The notes below the pieces were generated by a model. The model had not been told where the DNA came from. It did not search any database and saw only the letters and a program-made list of their open reading frames with translations. The position numbers were made by a program, and so were the translations under genes. Positions 1-12,200 of a stretch of DNA of 64,000 bases are shown piece after piece (position 1 is the first letter of the stretch; the number at the start of each line of letters is the position of its first letter). The DNA comes from Hemibagrus wyckioides (taxonomy: Eukaryota > Chordata > Actinopteri > Siluriformes > Bagridae). The stretch is taken from positions 26,235,401-26,299,400 of the forward strand of contig NC_080716.1 of assembly GCF_019097595.1 (NCBI RefSeq), read 5' to 3'.

Positions 1-1141
1 ACAACATTGTAGCTCCTACACAAATCTAAAGCAGCAAAACCTGGACAAAACGTCTCTATTGATTGAATAGAGTAGAAAATGTTTGTCGAGGCATTCAAGT
101 AGTCCAGACGTCGCCACATGCAGCAGCAACTGAGCTTTATCCATCATCGCTCTTGAGAAGCAGCTGTAGCCATAAAGCCGTACAAGCTTGTCAAGGTTTT
201 TACCACAGTAATTAAAGGTTATGTTTCAGTAGATCTCTTTAAAGTCAACTAGGCAAATGCATAACTTCACACACACCTCCGATGCTCCCACCTACTGCTC
301 CAGTGCTCCTCGTCCTCTCCGAATCTCATCTCTAGTCAAATCCTCCAGAGATCCATAATCCCTGTTTTAATTTCCCATAGGAAATATGGAGGAAATACAC
401 ACCAGCTATATCACAGAAATTAAAAAGACAGAAAAAAAGCAGAGGGAAAGAAACAGTGGTGTGACATGGAGTGAAAGGCTACAGGAAGCATGTAGAAAAA
501 GGAAAAGGCTGAGTGTGAGGCAGTTGTGGCAAATATATTGGTACTAACATGGGTTGCATAATTCGTACCCTGGCACAGCTCATAGTTACAGGTTGTGTTT
601 CTTTAAAGATAAGTAACATTGTGCTTTAATAATATTCAGGTTTTGCAGATTTTCAATTATATTGCTGCATAGATCCAACTTGCTTCCACAAATACTCCAC
701 TCTCCACCACTCTATGAGTCCAGAGTTTTTTGCTCTGACATGTTGACCATCATAGCAGCTTTGAAATGACCAGAGCTTTGAGAGAAACAAGTAGCATGGT
801 TCAAACTGTGAGAAATCAACACTAATGACATGACTAAATGGTCACATCACTCAGCGGTTCCACAGCAGCTGGTGCGGTACATCTGCTCAAAAAACCTTTC
901 ACTAAAGGTGACATTCTTTTGCAGCACATGTAGGAAGTAGGTGAGTGTATTGTCTGCATCATCAATGCATGTCCAGGATGAGTGCAACAGCCCTCATCAA
1001 TGGCAGCAAGACAGAGATGCACAGAAAGCAGTGGGTGGCACCATGTTTGCATGGACTACATTCAGAATTATTGTAAATTATAGTTCTTTTTCCTGTACAT
1101 TCAGTGGCTTTGTAATGGAAACATTTATGCTACATTTATGA
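1..1141. other. Intergenic, nothing recognised
   Basis: Unique AT-rich sequence without credible open frames or repeats. A short frame at 834-1052 (minus) has no recognisable similarity. Confidence 0.6.
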
Positions 1142-1312
1142 GATATGGCAGACACCCTTATTCAGAGCACCTTACATTTATCTTATTTATACAACTGAGC
1201 AATTAAGGGTTAATGGCCTTACTCAGGGGTCCAGAAGCTGCAGCTTGGTGGTCCTGGGATTTGAACTCATGACCTATTGATCAGTAGACAAACACCTTAG
1301 CAACCACTTCCC
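1142..1312 (-). mobile_element. tRNA-derived SINE
   Basis: On the minus strand it has an A-box-like start (GAAGTGGTTGCTAAGGTGTT), a B box (GAGTTCAAATCCCAG), a GGCCATTAACCCTTAATTGC body and a TGCTCTGAATAAGGGTGTCT tail shared with L2-like LINEs. This is the architecture of a SINE mobilised by an L2-type LINE. Confidence 0.7.
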
Positions 1313-1314
1313 TG

Positions 1315-1645
1315 TTCATACAACTACACAGCTGAGGATTAGGTGCCTTGGTCAAGGTTTCAACAGTAACAGCTTAGCAGTGGTGGATTTGAGCTCATGA
1401 CTGTCTGATCCAGGGGTGTCCAATCATATCCGAAAAGGGCTGGTGTGGGTGTAGATTTTCATACCAATTAAATTGAAGCCACACCTGATTCCATCTGTTT
1501 AATTAGTTGATCTTAGACTCAGGACTGGCTTCTGTTTGGTTGGAATAAAAACCTGCACCCACAGGGCCCTTTTTGGATAAGATTGGACATATCTGGTCTG
1601 ATCAATAGACCCACATTGTAGCCACTGAGCCACCACTGCCTCTGC
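1315..1645 (-). mobile_element. tRNA-derived SINE split by the hAT MITE
   Basis: The parts 1315-1410 and 1596-1645 form one SINE head and body when the MITE is removed. On the minus strand the right part gives the A-box region (GTGGCTCAGTGGCTACAATG) and the left part the B-box region (GAGCTCAAATCCACC). It is related to the SINEs at 1142, 5995 and 62955. Confidence 0.65.
1411..1595. mobile_element. hAT-type MITE with 8-bp target duplication
   Basis: The ends are CAGGGGTGTCCAATCATATC and the inverse GATTGGACATATCTG. Complementarity continues inward through AAAGGGC and TGTGGGTG. It is flanked by a perfect 8-bp direct repeat GTCTGATC at 1403-1410 and 1596-1603, the target length expected for hAT transposases. 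185 bp, non-coding. It interrupts a SINE. Confidence 0.88.
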
Positions 1646-4206
1646 ACTACTTTCTATCAAATCTACTGCTGCTTGTGAGTTCACTAGACTTAGAGAATGG
1701 TCCATGAGTCTTAGAGAAGGTTGTCACATAAGAACTGAGTTGTCCAACATGACATAAAGTTTGACATAAAGATTTGATCAAACGGCCCTATATGACCCAT
1801 CCCTTCCCATCCGCCCCTCTCATTGATGTCATGCAAAACTTTTTAAGTCAAACTGGGCAAAAATATTTTGTTAAGGATAGACCTCATCCTTGGGTACCAC
1901 TTAAACAATGACCCTAATTATATTTGTCTCCATTTCGCAATACCTTAGCCCTAGCTTCTTTCTTAAGCCCTTTCTTGAGAGAACATCTACTGGATCAACC
2001 AAAGGACATGATCAATTAACTCATCTACTGCCCTCAGGACTGTTGCCTCTGACTGTGTTATAGACGTCTTTAGCCAGCAGTTCCACCCTGGCCAGGAGAA
2101 GGACAGTGCAACTCTTTGACCAGGAGCTGCTCAACCTTTAAACGTCTGCCCTTCAATTGCTACTAAAAGGGTCTACCATTCTTAGCATCTGGTGAGTCTA
2201 TGCTTCAGGTCTTGGTGATTTCCAAAGATTCAGCACTCTAGTCTGCCCACAACATCTAAATCTGAATTAGGTCGAGATGTCTACTGACCAGTTAACTGAC
2301 ATAGGTTTACCAGATATTATTCAAGGGCCATCTTTAGTCAAACCAGTGCTTACTTCTGAACTGTGTTGACAAAGTTTAACTCATGAGCCATGCCTTATTT
2401 GCAATGCCTTCAAGAAAATGAGCAATGATCTGTTGCCATGTCAAGGTGCCATTAGTGTTGATCAAGGGCATTGTTTTGAGTAGGTGGATATAGACCAGGA
2501 GGGCCACCTTTCTCTTCTATGGCTGCTTACATTTATGGGTGATCATCATGGGTGATGGATAGATAGTGAGGCCCTGGTGCTATCAACAACTGCTGATGGT
2601 TGGTCTGATTTAGAGTACTATTTAGAGTACTAGCAGTTTTTCTTAGAACTCTGGAACAATTTGCCCAATTGGCCAGTTACTTTCCTGGCTGCACAACATG
2701 GCTACACAAATTCAGCTAATTTTGGGTATTATCTCCCATAATGTACATTCAGAAACTTTATCATGACTTACAGCATTTAAACAGGGCTTGAATACTCTTC
2801 ACCTATTTGTCCCCTTCCACCGTATCCACAACTCAAACCAATTTTGATTACAACCCTCTGCTCTACCTGATAATGGGCCTTGCACACAAACTGGATGACT
2901 TTTCTAGGATAAGAACAATTCTTTTTAATGTTTTCTGGTGGGATCAGTATATCAGCAAGCACATGAACACTATTTACTTATGTATACACTAGCATAGGCA
3001 GTAGTTTTGTAGAATTTGGCTTCTATGTGTGTATCTAAAAATGGGATCTGCATGTGTTTTTCACACCAACTGTACTATGTAACACATGCAGTCACTGCTG
3101 CATAGCCAAGGTAGTCCCATGAGACAACATGGCTTGATAGAACCAAACCCCCCTCCCAGTTCTCAGTTTCCCACAGACACCCAAACGTCTATGAAGGTGA
3201 CATGTGGCAATAGAAAAAGAAGAGATGCTGGCATGTTGACTGTTATGTCTGAATATGTGATGTGTGGTTTTAAACATGCCATTGGACCTATACGACAGAT
3301 GTGAGGAAATTAAACACGTACTGTACATAGACTCACACTTGGCACTTCAGTTCCTGCAGATTATGCAGTATGCTTGCAACAATGTGCCGCATAACCAATA
3401 CACATATATGGCATGTACACCACAGAGCTGTAAAAAATAGCTGTAATAAAGCTGTTTCTTTACATTTTCTGACAAGAAAAAATCTTTTGAACTGAGAACT
3501 TTCCAGTAACCTGACAAGTCATGTTTTTTTGTCTTAAAAGAGAGAGAGAAAAGAAAGACTAGTGAGGGAAAGACTGATTAAAGCTGCTATAATATAATTG
3601 ATAATATGAGCTTGTTTCGTAGATGTTCCACAACATTATATTTAACTATAAACAGATAAAACATTTATCTGTTTAGTCATAGTCATAGTGTTCCAGTATG
3701 CTAGTAGAATGGAAAGTGACTTTTCAGACATTTTTTTGATCATTATAAGCAAATTAATTAATTTTATTGATGCAAGTATAATATAAAATGAATCAGGACT
3801 CTATTGGTTTTCAGTGTGAGATGTGTGTTTTTCCCTTTGTTGGGATAACTTGGGATAAATGTTGGGAGTTTTTAGTGGTTCAAGATAACTCCCTCAAATT
3901 TGAGTTCCTTATAAACAAGCACTTCGGGCATCTTAGAGAGCAGAAATGGGTTTGATATCAACATTTACTTTGAAGATGTGTATGAAAAATAACAAACTTT
4001 TTTATTTATTTTTTTTTTTTTCAATAAAAATGTGAAATAGTGTGTGGCATGGTAAAAAAAAAAAGAGTTAATAAAATATAAATTTGTTAGCAATTTGGAA
4101 AATTGCTGTGTTATAAGAAGAATAAATGTACTGTTATAAGAAAAAGTTAGTGTGGTTTTACATAGGCCATCATTGCACTGCTCTTCTATAACAACTGTTA
4201 TAAAAC
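1646..4206. other. Intergenic, no recognised gene
   Basis: AT-rich sequence. The part 1790-2760 has a slightly different texture and may be an old retroelement, but no motif supports it. Poly(T)/poly(A) runs lie at 4009-4060. Confidence 0.5.
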
Positions 4207-4214
4207 AGATAAGA

Positions 4215-4245
<31 letters not shown>

Positions 4246-4335
4246 AGATAAGATAAGATAAGATAAGATAAGATAAGATAAGATAAGATAAGATAAGATA
4301 AGATAAGATAAGATAAGATAAGATAAGATAAGATT
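4207..4335. repeat. (AGATA)n microsatellite
   Basis: About 25 perfect AGATA pentamers after one shorter AGAT step. Being a pentamer, it gives false open frames. Confidence 0.97.
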
Positions 4336-5589
4336 TTAGTAATCCTGAAGGAAAAGTGATAAGTATTAGAGAGCTGGTCTAAGGTCCAAGTAAGCATTTA
4401 AATTGGTTGTATTTAAATCTATTAGTGATTTTTCTTTTGTTTAAGTCCCTGCTATATACAATCTCTCATAAGTAAGCAATCCAACTGACCTGAACTGTTC
4501 CTGCAACGCTTGGTGATGAGCATTAATGATTGACCATTAAACTTGGAAGCACCGGGGCACAGTGCCATTAGTCCACTTTAATAACCCATGCAAATGGGAC
4601 ATGGCATCACAAACATGTAATGAGTGAATCTGTTATATGTGGCGAATGGTTGTGTGTGTGTGTGTGTGTTCATTTTATTACTGCATCATTAGATTAATTT
4701 AGTGTTGCATAATGGGTTCTACATGTTCGGAAACAAACCTATAATTAACTCAGGGCACAGGTCAGTGTAGCAGTTGATGATGGAGTGGTACAGCGCTGGT
4801 ATGAGTCCCATCTGGGAGAAAAAGCGCCTCCAACACACACACGTTGGGGGAGTCCCTTCAAACAGACGCATGAGGTAAATTAACGTGAACAAAAAGATGT
4901 TCATTTCACATACAGTATAATTATTTTTGTGACACACACAAACACTCAGCTTTAACCTTTTTCACTAATTCAGATTAGTGGAGTAATATTAGTGAAATCT
5001 GTCTGCGCCAGGAAAGCTCATCGAAGGCTGGAGATATAATGAGAATATCGAGTTTTTTTTACATGAATATAGTAAGAACATACGGTACGAAAGTTTTTTT
5101 ATAAACCATAGTCTTGCACAATGTTTTCCCTCATTTTATTTCCACCCCGTTAAACCAAGGTGTCATCTCATTTTCCGTGTCAGCTAAGTGTGACTTGTGC
5201 AACAGAGACTGCATGCCAAAAAAAAAAAACGTCAGAAAAGTGTTCATCTTTTTCATTTATTTCCTGCTTTATTTACATATGAAGCGTGTTGTCATTTCTA
5301 TGTGCACATACAAATGTAAATATACATGAAGTTTATCTTTTAAATGTATTCTGATTGGGATTCACAGCTCACAAACTCAGGTTGCACTTCAGCATTTTGA
5401 GGTTGGTTGTCGCATCTGAAATATGACAGTTAACAGATTGAGGAAACAGTGTCATTGCTGTCCAATAATTAGCTCTGCATTCACTAAAAGGGAGCATGCC
5501 AATTATAATGAAGTATGATAAAGTTTTCCAGCTAAGAACTTCTTTTTTTTTTTTTTTTTTTACTGAATACACGATACTTCTTCTTCTTC
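4336..5589. other. Intergenic, nothing recognised
   Basis: AT-rich; a (TG)n run lies at 4650-4669 and a T-run at 5543-5561. No gene signal. Confidence 0.6.
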
Positions 5590-5962
5590 TCTTGTCGGAG
5601 TTCTGACCAATCCTTATTGTCTGTACCGCTTAACCGATCTATACTCGGGTCACGGGGAGCCTGTACCTATCCCAGGCGTCATTGGGCATCAAGGCAGGAT
5701 ACACCCTGGATGGAGTGCCAACCCATCGCAGGGCACACACACTCATTCACTCACACACTACAGGCAATTTAGAGACTCCAATCAGCATAGAAGCATGTCT
5801 TTGGACTGTGGGAGGAAACTGGAGCACCTGGAGAAAACCCACCAAGCACAGGGAGAACATGCAAACTCCACACACACAGTGAGCAAGACTCGAACCCAGG
5901 ACGCGGAGGTGTGAGGCAAACATGCTAACGACCAGGCCACCGTGCCGCCGCCAATCCTTATT
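5590..5962. mobile_element. Interspersed repeat common in fish genomes (best copy)
   Basis: It contains CATGTCTTTGGACTGTGGGA, then AACTGGAGCACC, then GGGAGAACATGCAAACTCCA and AACCCAGGACGCGGAGGTGT. This wording recurs very widely in teleost genomes from memory. I cannot assign the family with certainty (SINE or LINE-tail derived). Older copies of it lie at 9700-10045 and 23780-23935. Confidence 0.6.
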
Positions 5963-5994
5963 GTAGTGCATTTAATTCAGACATCTTACATTTT

Positions 5995-6146
5995 TGGGAT
6001 TTGGTAGATACCTTTATTCAGAGCGACTTCATTTTATACAACTAAACAAATGAGAGCAAGGGCTTTGGTGGACCTGGGATTCGAACTCACTGCTTCTAGT
6101 CATTTGTCCAACACCTTAACCACTAAGTTACCACATCCCCCTACAG
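5995..6146 (-). mobile_element. tRNA-derived SINE
   Basis: On the minus strand it shows TAACTTAGTGGTTAAGGTGT (A-box region) and a perfect-looking B box (GAGTTCGAATCCCAGG) 35-40 nt later. The body is shortened, and the tail is GCTCTGAATAAAGGTATCTA. The best preserved tRNA-like promoter of the SINEs here. No acceptor stem follows, so it is not a tRNA gene. Confidence 0.7.
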
Positions 6147-6734
6147 GTAAACCACAATAAACCAAAAGATCAAAACAGATCAAAACAATGTAATACAGAA
6201 CTAGAAAAAAGGCACTGAGGCAACAAGGTATGGATTTATGGTTTCAGAAGGGTATATATAGACAAGCTTTAGAACACTGAACAGGTGAACACAGTCAGGT
6301 AACACACCAATGATAAGACAGGGACCAAAGATAAGACAAAAACTTTGATAAAAACTATGTCTGAGAGGTTTATTTAACATAGATTTGTCACAGTCAGAGG
6401 TTAAGCTGTAACTATGTTTTTCTACATCTTTCAGGACAGAAGAATTCATCTTCTTGGTAAAACGACAAGCTGTATTTTTTGTGTTATTAACTTTGAGAGA
6501 GAGAGAGAAATAAACAGAGACTGGCAAGGGGACAACTTTCTAACAGTTTATAGCCACTATAACATATGGAACTATGTTTCCTGGATGTTCCACAACATTA
6601 AATGCAACTATTAACGGATAAAAAGTACTCATCAATAAATTTCCACATGGACAAATTGCTTTGGGATGAGGTGGTACCTGTAACCGCTTTGCTTATTAAT
6701 GTGTTAATGAATAAGTCCATTTTGTTTGGCATTG
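6147..6734. other. Intergenic, nothing recognised
   Basis: Unique sequence with a short GA run near 6495. A 108-codon minus frame (6527-6201) has no recognisable family and no splice context. Confidence 0.5.
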
Positions 6735-7330
6735 TTTGATGATTTTTTTTCTTTCCGTAAATATCTAAGAAAAGTGCACACGCAGGCGTTTGCAGCTCGG
6801 GTCTTGTTCCAAGAGGGTACGTGATGAGGCAGGATGGGCCTCGATGTCTGAAACGTGGTCATTATGTTGAGGAGTAATTAATAAATCATTTGCATATGTT
6901 GATCCGGAGCACTGGTTCTGTTCTAAAGATGAGAAGCACCTGAGGGGCGCAATAGCAGCAGACAGCATGCAGGCACGGGAAAAATGCTCCTTTGCTTTTT
7001 ACTCAGAAAACACTCGCAACTAATTAGCCTCTAATTGCCAATATTTTGGCAGGTGTTTGGGGTGCCCAGGTGGAAAGAGCTCATCACAGTAATCCTCGAG
7101 TGATGCGTTCTCTCGTCTGGGGCAGCTTGCAGTGTGGGATGATAGATTAACGAGGATTCCATCATCATTAATGTGAGCGCTAAGTCTGCACCGTGTTATT
7201 AATGCCATTAAGCTAACAATGGAAATCAACCGCTGGGTGCCGTTAGATAGCATTGGGTTGCTCGCTATTATGAAATACACTAAGGTCCCATTAGGAGCTT
7301 GCAATTGGCAGGAGATTATGGCACAAGGCT
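6735..7330. promoter_or_regulatory. Candidate conserved non-coding element
   Basis: A repeat-free, GC-balanced 600-bp block amid AT-rich repetitive DNA. It holds ATTTGCAT (octamer-like) at about 6887, TAATTA homeobox cores at 6874 and 7020, CTAATTAGCC, GCCATTAAGC and the palindromic CCAATATTTTGG-like wording. No splice-flanked open frame. Looks like a developmental enhancer; conservation is not demonstrable here. Confidence 0.4.
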
Positions 7331-7719
7331 ATTTTATATATTATGTATATCTTTACAGCCCTGTATGATGGTTTAAAAATGTTCTTACTCCTTAGTCTTA
7401 CGATCTAAGATATTTTTGTTTTTTACAAATAATAGCATATTTTTTTGGTTTTCTAAATAACCTTTTAACTGCTAACTGATTATGGTGATAACAAAATGTA
7501 ATAGAAACTGATTTGTTTACCGTGTTGACATGAAAGATGGATTGAAAGGGAATCTAATATTGTTTCCAATTATCTGAAAAAATGGACCTCAAGGATTCTT
7601 TGATGGTTATGGGTTCCACTAGAAACAATTTTTGAAAGGCAAAAACCTTGGCTGTAGGGTTTTAGAATCATGGGTAATGTTGTATGTGGGTGGGTGTACG
7701 GATGTATGAATGAATGGAT

Positions 7720-8003
7720 ATTCATGTGGGTATACAGTACGTCTGCTAGCACCGCTCGACTGGTCCCACCATCTCTCAATACAAGGTAGGTATACATCTA
7801 GACTATTCTCTGTTCTGGCACTGAGGTGGTGGAATAAATTTCTCCTAGATGTCCGTATAGTCCAATTCACTGGCTGTCTTCAAATGCCAGATGGATGGTT
7901 GTATATAGATGTATGTAGTAAAAAAAGACTTCAAATCACTTTTTTATATCACTTTGGATAAGAGTGTCTACCAAATGCCAGAAATGTAAATGTAAATGTC
8001 TGT
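7720..8003 (+). mobile_element. L2-like LINE 3' end, second copy
   Basis: It reads APLDWSHHLSIQGRYTSRLF then SVLALRWWNKFLLDVR, followed by the tail TTTGGATAAGAGTGTCTACC and AAATGTAAATG. This matches the end of an L2-type ORF2. The frame breaks after the CLQMPDGW segment. A GGAT microsatellite follows at 8023-8063. Confidence 0.65.
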
Positions 8004-8022
8004 CTGTCTGTCAGCCATTTAT

Positions 8023-8063
8023 GGGATGGATGGATGGATGGATGGATGGATGGATAGATAGAT
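8023..8063. repeat. (GGAT)n / (GATA)n microsatellite
   Basis: GGAT tetramers shifting to GATA. A related GGAT tract at 13305-13345 follows the other L2 tail, so this tetramer is probably the 3' tail repeat of that LINE/SINE family. Confidence 0.9.
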
Positions 8064-8119
8064 AAGGAAGGTTGTGGGTGCATGTATATATGTATGGATG
8101 AATAAATAGGTTGGTTCAT

Positions 8120-8612
8120 GTGGGGGAAGATAGACAATGACCCAAACCACACTGCCAACACAACTGAGGACTAAAAAAAAAGTAGAAGATTTTCGACTGG
8201 CCTTGACAATCAGCAGACCTTAACCAAACTGAGCAACATTTCACCTCCTGAAACAAGCCAGAAAAGGATCACCCAAGAAAACTGGTTTGGGGTTTGGTGA
8301 TTTCAGTGGGTCACTGAATTGATGCTGTTATTGCAAGCAAGGAAAATGCAACCAAATATTGAGACTTATTTCTCATAAGACTATCTGTTCCTATACATTT
8401 GCTTACCTAAAAACTGTGTGGTCTGCCACCAAAGAAACCATATTCTAAGTTGTTTACCATATCTGAGATGTAAAGGAAATGAATGACTAAATTCTGATCT
8501 ATTGTCTCCTATCTTTTGATCTCAAACCCAAATGTCTTCAGACTAACGAAAAAAAACAAAATAATCAGTCTTGCTGTTCCAATATTTTTTGACAGGATTG
8601 TATCTAGTAAAT
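8120..8612 (+). mobile_element. Tc1-like 3' fragment
   Basis: The sequence from GACAATGACCCAAACCACAC through TTGATGCTGTTATTGCAAGC to TGTTCCAATATTTTTTGACA matches the 3' part of a common fish Tc1 family: transposase C-terminus, then the terminal region. The catalytic reading is destroyed by indels. No left end is present. Identification is from memory of the family wording. Confidence 0.7.
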
Positions 8613-9699
8613 AATTTGAGCATCCATCTAATATTATAACCAGTCTCTGGAAGAGTTTCTGGAACCACAGGCCAGGATCTATAATTGAAAGTGATTCCTC
8701 CAGAGGAATTGTTCCTGAAGTATTTGGCTTGCCCTGGAAACTTCTTCAGTTCTTAAAAAAAGTTCTTTCAGTGGAAATATTCTCAAAATGTGTCACGGCT
8801 TCATTAAATGGTTCAACAATGATTTCTATAAAGATGAATGTCAAAATTGCTAATTCACTGCTGACTCATTTTTCCTGAGGATTGTTTGCAACACATCTCC
8901 AAACTGTCACATCGAGGACTTACACATTAAAATATAAATTCTTGGGCTGATGTAGCTTTAAAAAAAAAAGGCAACCCTGGAGAGCTTACTTAAATATTGA
9001 GCCAAGGAGTTTTTTTGGCTGAAGTTTTTTTTTTTCTTCTTCTTCCCCAGCATCGTTGACATTTTGGCAGTGAAACCGCATCAAACTCTTATGATTCCCC
9101 TAAGAGCTTACACCCCCTCCTCCTTATTCCCGATAAAGTGCTGAGCAAGCAGAATGCCAAGCACTTGATGAAGAGAAATGGAAAGCACACAGCCAGCAAG
9201 ACATCATTAGAGCACATCTCTCATTTCCACGTGTAGGAATGTACACAGATGTCTAGTGGGGGAAAGGAACCAAGTCTGGCTGCTTGGCGTTCAGGTTAAA
9301 TCCCTACTCAGTGCTCGTCACTGATGTTTAGGCACATGAAAAATGACATGGCTAAAAATCTTACCTTTGCTAGCAGGAAACAGAAACAGTGAAGGAGCTG
9401 GTGGATTCTGCTGGTTGCACTTGGATAAATATTACATCCTACAGCAGCATGAACTATTCAGCACATCGCTATGGTAGATAGGAGATATACGAGATGTGGA
9501 GTTTGATGGACAGGAAGCGGATATGTGCTTAAATGTGAGAAGACTCCGGGCTCGGAAGCTGAAAATTTAATACAGTACAGAACCCAGGTATTGCTATATA
9601 TTACACTGTAATGCTTCAGGCATGAGGTTGCATCCTAATGTATACAGTTTCTTGCTCAAATACAACTTCTACGTTTATTCTTTGTAAATAATTTTCCAT
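8613..9699. other. Intergenic, nothing recognised
   Basis: Unique sequence. The part 9040-9330 is GC-balanced and might be regulatory, with weak support. Confidence 0.5.
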
Positions 9700-10045
9700 A
9701 AATCCATCCTTATACTACACAAGGTCACAGGGAACCTGGAGTCTATTCCAGGGGACACGGGGCACGAGGCAGGGGACACCTTGGATGGGGTGCCAACTGT
9801 CGCAGGACACAATTATACACATTCACCCATTACAGACAATTTTAGAGATGCCAGTAGAGACAATTTTAGAGATCCCATAATACATGTCTCTGGACTGGGA
9901 AGTGGGGTGGGGGTAGGGGGCAGGATACCCAGAGGAAACCCCAAAGCAATAAGAGAACATGCAAACCCCACACACAGGGTGGAGGCAGGAATCAGAAAAC
10001 CCCCAACCCCGGAGGTGTGAGACAGCCATGCTAACCACTAATCCA
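9700..10045. mobile_element. Degenerate copy of the 5.6-kb interspersed repeat
   Basis: The order of landmarks matches 5590-5962: GGATGGGGTGCCAACTGTCG, CATGTCTCTGGACTGGGA, AGAGAACATGCAAACCCCAC, GGAGGTGTGAGACAGCCATG. A short internal duplication of ACAATTTTAGAGAT is present near 9836-9872. Confidence 0.55.
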
Positions 10046-10559
10046 CCCCCTCATGTCAATATTAAGGGCTATGTTGTGCAGATTCATGACATATAATCCT
10101 GGTTAAGTCCACTTCAATTCCAGGTTGTAACAGTACACAAATTTGAAATGTTCTTGGGGTGAGGGGTGAATACTTACGCAAACCACTTCATGAACTGTAT
10201 AGATATTTGTACAATATTTCAGCTAATACTTCTAAGAAACCACAATTGTAACCCAATCACATTTTGGGTAAGGAAACAACACAATCCGTTTTATCCACTT
10301 ATATAACCAGTCGTTTCCTCACAATCCTCTTTTTGGTCTTCCTTGATGGAACGTCCTTATATGTGTAAATCTCAGGAAACAAAATAAAAGAAAGAAAGCT
10401 TCACTAACTCATGGCTATATATCTTTGTGAAACAGCACGTTGTTGTGATGCCTCTTACATACGAATCCCAGTGTACTCTAAAACCTGGTGAATTCTTATT
10501 GATAATAGACCTATTAAAAAATTATTAATTATATGTCCATTTTTATATTTCTATAGTTT

Positions 10560-11225
10560 CAGTCCGTGATATCATCCCTTTCCGTTCTGTTGTTCGACCT
10601 TGAGCAAGTGCGATGCTCTCAGGCTCTTTCTAGAACAGTCCTTGCTGTTTCCCATGATCCACTGGGAGCAGTGAGGGCTGTGGCACGGCGGTACTGCGCG
10701 AGGCTGGCAGCTGATCAAAAGCAAACACGCTTCCTGTGCTCATTCTAATTATAACCACACACACACACACACACACACATACACACACACAAAACTATAA
10801 ATACAAATAGTTAGTAAGTGATAGCTAGCACTCATGGCCTGGAGGAATGCCTAGCAGACAGCATGCTAATCAGGCTACCTTTTGCCACGGGCTATTTAGG
10901 GAATAGCGTCTCATCCCACCAATTCCCCACGCCAAGCTACGGAATAAAGGAGGGAAAAGGGCTAGCGAATTCCCACATTGCGCCATTCAAGGACAAAAGG
11001 ATCTCAGATGGATCTTTATCTTCGCTCTTGGCGAATATCCATACCAATTATAGCAAACACACAAACGGCACACTGAGAGTGAGTCAGAACCGTGCAGGGC
11101 ACGGCGGAGATTACGGACAACATGCACGTACCAGAAACAATGCTTCCTGTGATGTGTTAATGACAGGAATTTGTTTCTCAAGAGAGCGTTCAGGTGGCAA
11201 GAACGCTGCTTGGCTTTAAGATTCG
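10560..11225. promoter_or_regulatory. Candidate conserved non-coding element
   Basis: Two repeat-free blocks flank a CA-repeat (10755-10800). They hold ATTCTAATTATAACC, GCATGCTAATCAGG, CTATTTAGGGAATAG, and GTGTTAATGACAGG (a TGACAG site). A 133-codon open frame from 10818 lacks recognisable domains and splice context, so I treat it as chance. Confidence 0.35.
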
Positions 11226-11789
11226 AAGCAATTGTTTATAACTCTGGTAAATATCACAGGGTATGGCATATGTGTGTATTGCATATGTAGGTATGCATTT
11301 AACATGGCTTTCTGGAGACTCTCGGAAGTCCTCTTCAACCTTAACACACTGTCTCTCCCTCCCTCTTGTGACGGCAGTCCCTTCAGATCCTGGCACTTCT
11401 CCAGAAGCGGGCAGGGGACGGGCGTCTGGGTGGAGCGAACTCGGGCACAGAGCACATGCTGAGCACCACAGGACCCTCACACACACATACACAAGTTACC
11501 AGCCCCTGGCGCTGACATACGCCTCTCAAGGACGTGGAGAAGTGGGCCATCATGCATCTCTCCTCCTCGGTTTTAATACAGGATAGGATAAGCGCTCTAA
11601 ACAACAACAACAACAACAAAATTTATATCAAATATATAAAACAGTCAGTGTTCAGTCTATCTAGTATTGCAATCCTTCTATATTTTTTCAGTAAAGACAC
11701 TGTTTTAAAAAATATCTCATCTTAAAAATCTTAAATTTAATAAATCATAACATTTTTTCCTATATATTTTCCAATAGAGTAAGCACTAA

Positions 11790-12200
11790 AAATGATTCAC
11801 AGAGCATCTCATCTCCCAGCTCTTCATCTGTCCGTGTCCTCAGAGTCACGCTCTGTATCTTCCTCCCCATGGCATGGCTATAGTGGGATCATGCCGTTTT
11901 TTGGGACACACAACATCATCTCCCTGCTGCTCTGCCTCTGATCGACCCGTTCCCCTATCCCGCTCCTGTAATGGACGCAGGCCGAGCAGGACCCCGTCTC
12001 CATCATCCACCGGGACGTCATGTGCTCTTCCTGTTATCATCTACGGCAGCGGGAAAGCCTCCCTTCATCACCGCATCTCCTAAACCGAGCCAAGCAGGGG
12101 GAAACCTGGCGGCCCAAGTCGCCGCTTTTCAAATTTAATGCTCAGCCTGACATCCTGCTGGATCAATGGCATTATTTTCCTAATACGGTAGCATGGTGAG
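11790..12200. promoter_or_regulatory. Candidate conserved non-coding element
   Basis: A GC-balanced, repeat-free stretch with CCATGGCATGGCTATAGTGG and TCAAATTTAATGCTCAGCCTG. Overlapping short frames on both strands show no family. Called only because its composition differs from its surroundings. Confidence 0.25.

Noticed and set aside
6060..6146. tRNA-like A and B boxes
   Set aside because: The B box is good but there is no acceptor or anticodon stem pairing, and the sequence continues into a SINE body and LINE-like tail. It is a SINE head and not a tRNA gene.
10818..11219. 133-codon open frame as a possible gene
   Set aside because: No recognisable domain, no splice-flanked structure and biased to chance. 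It lies in an enhancer-like block.
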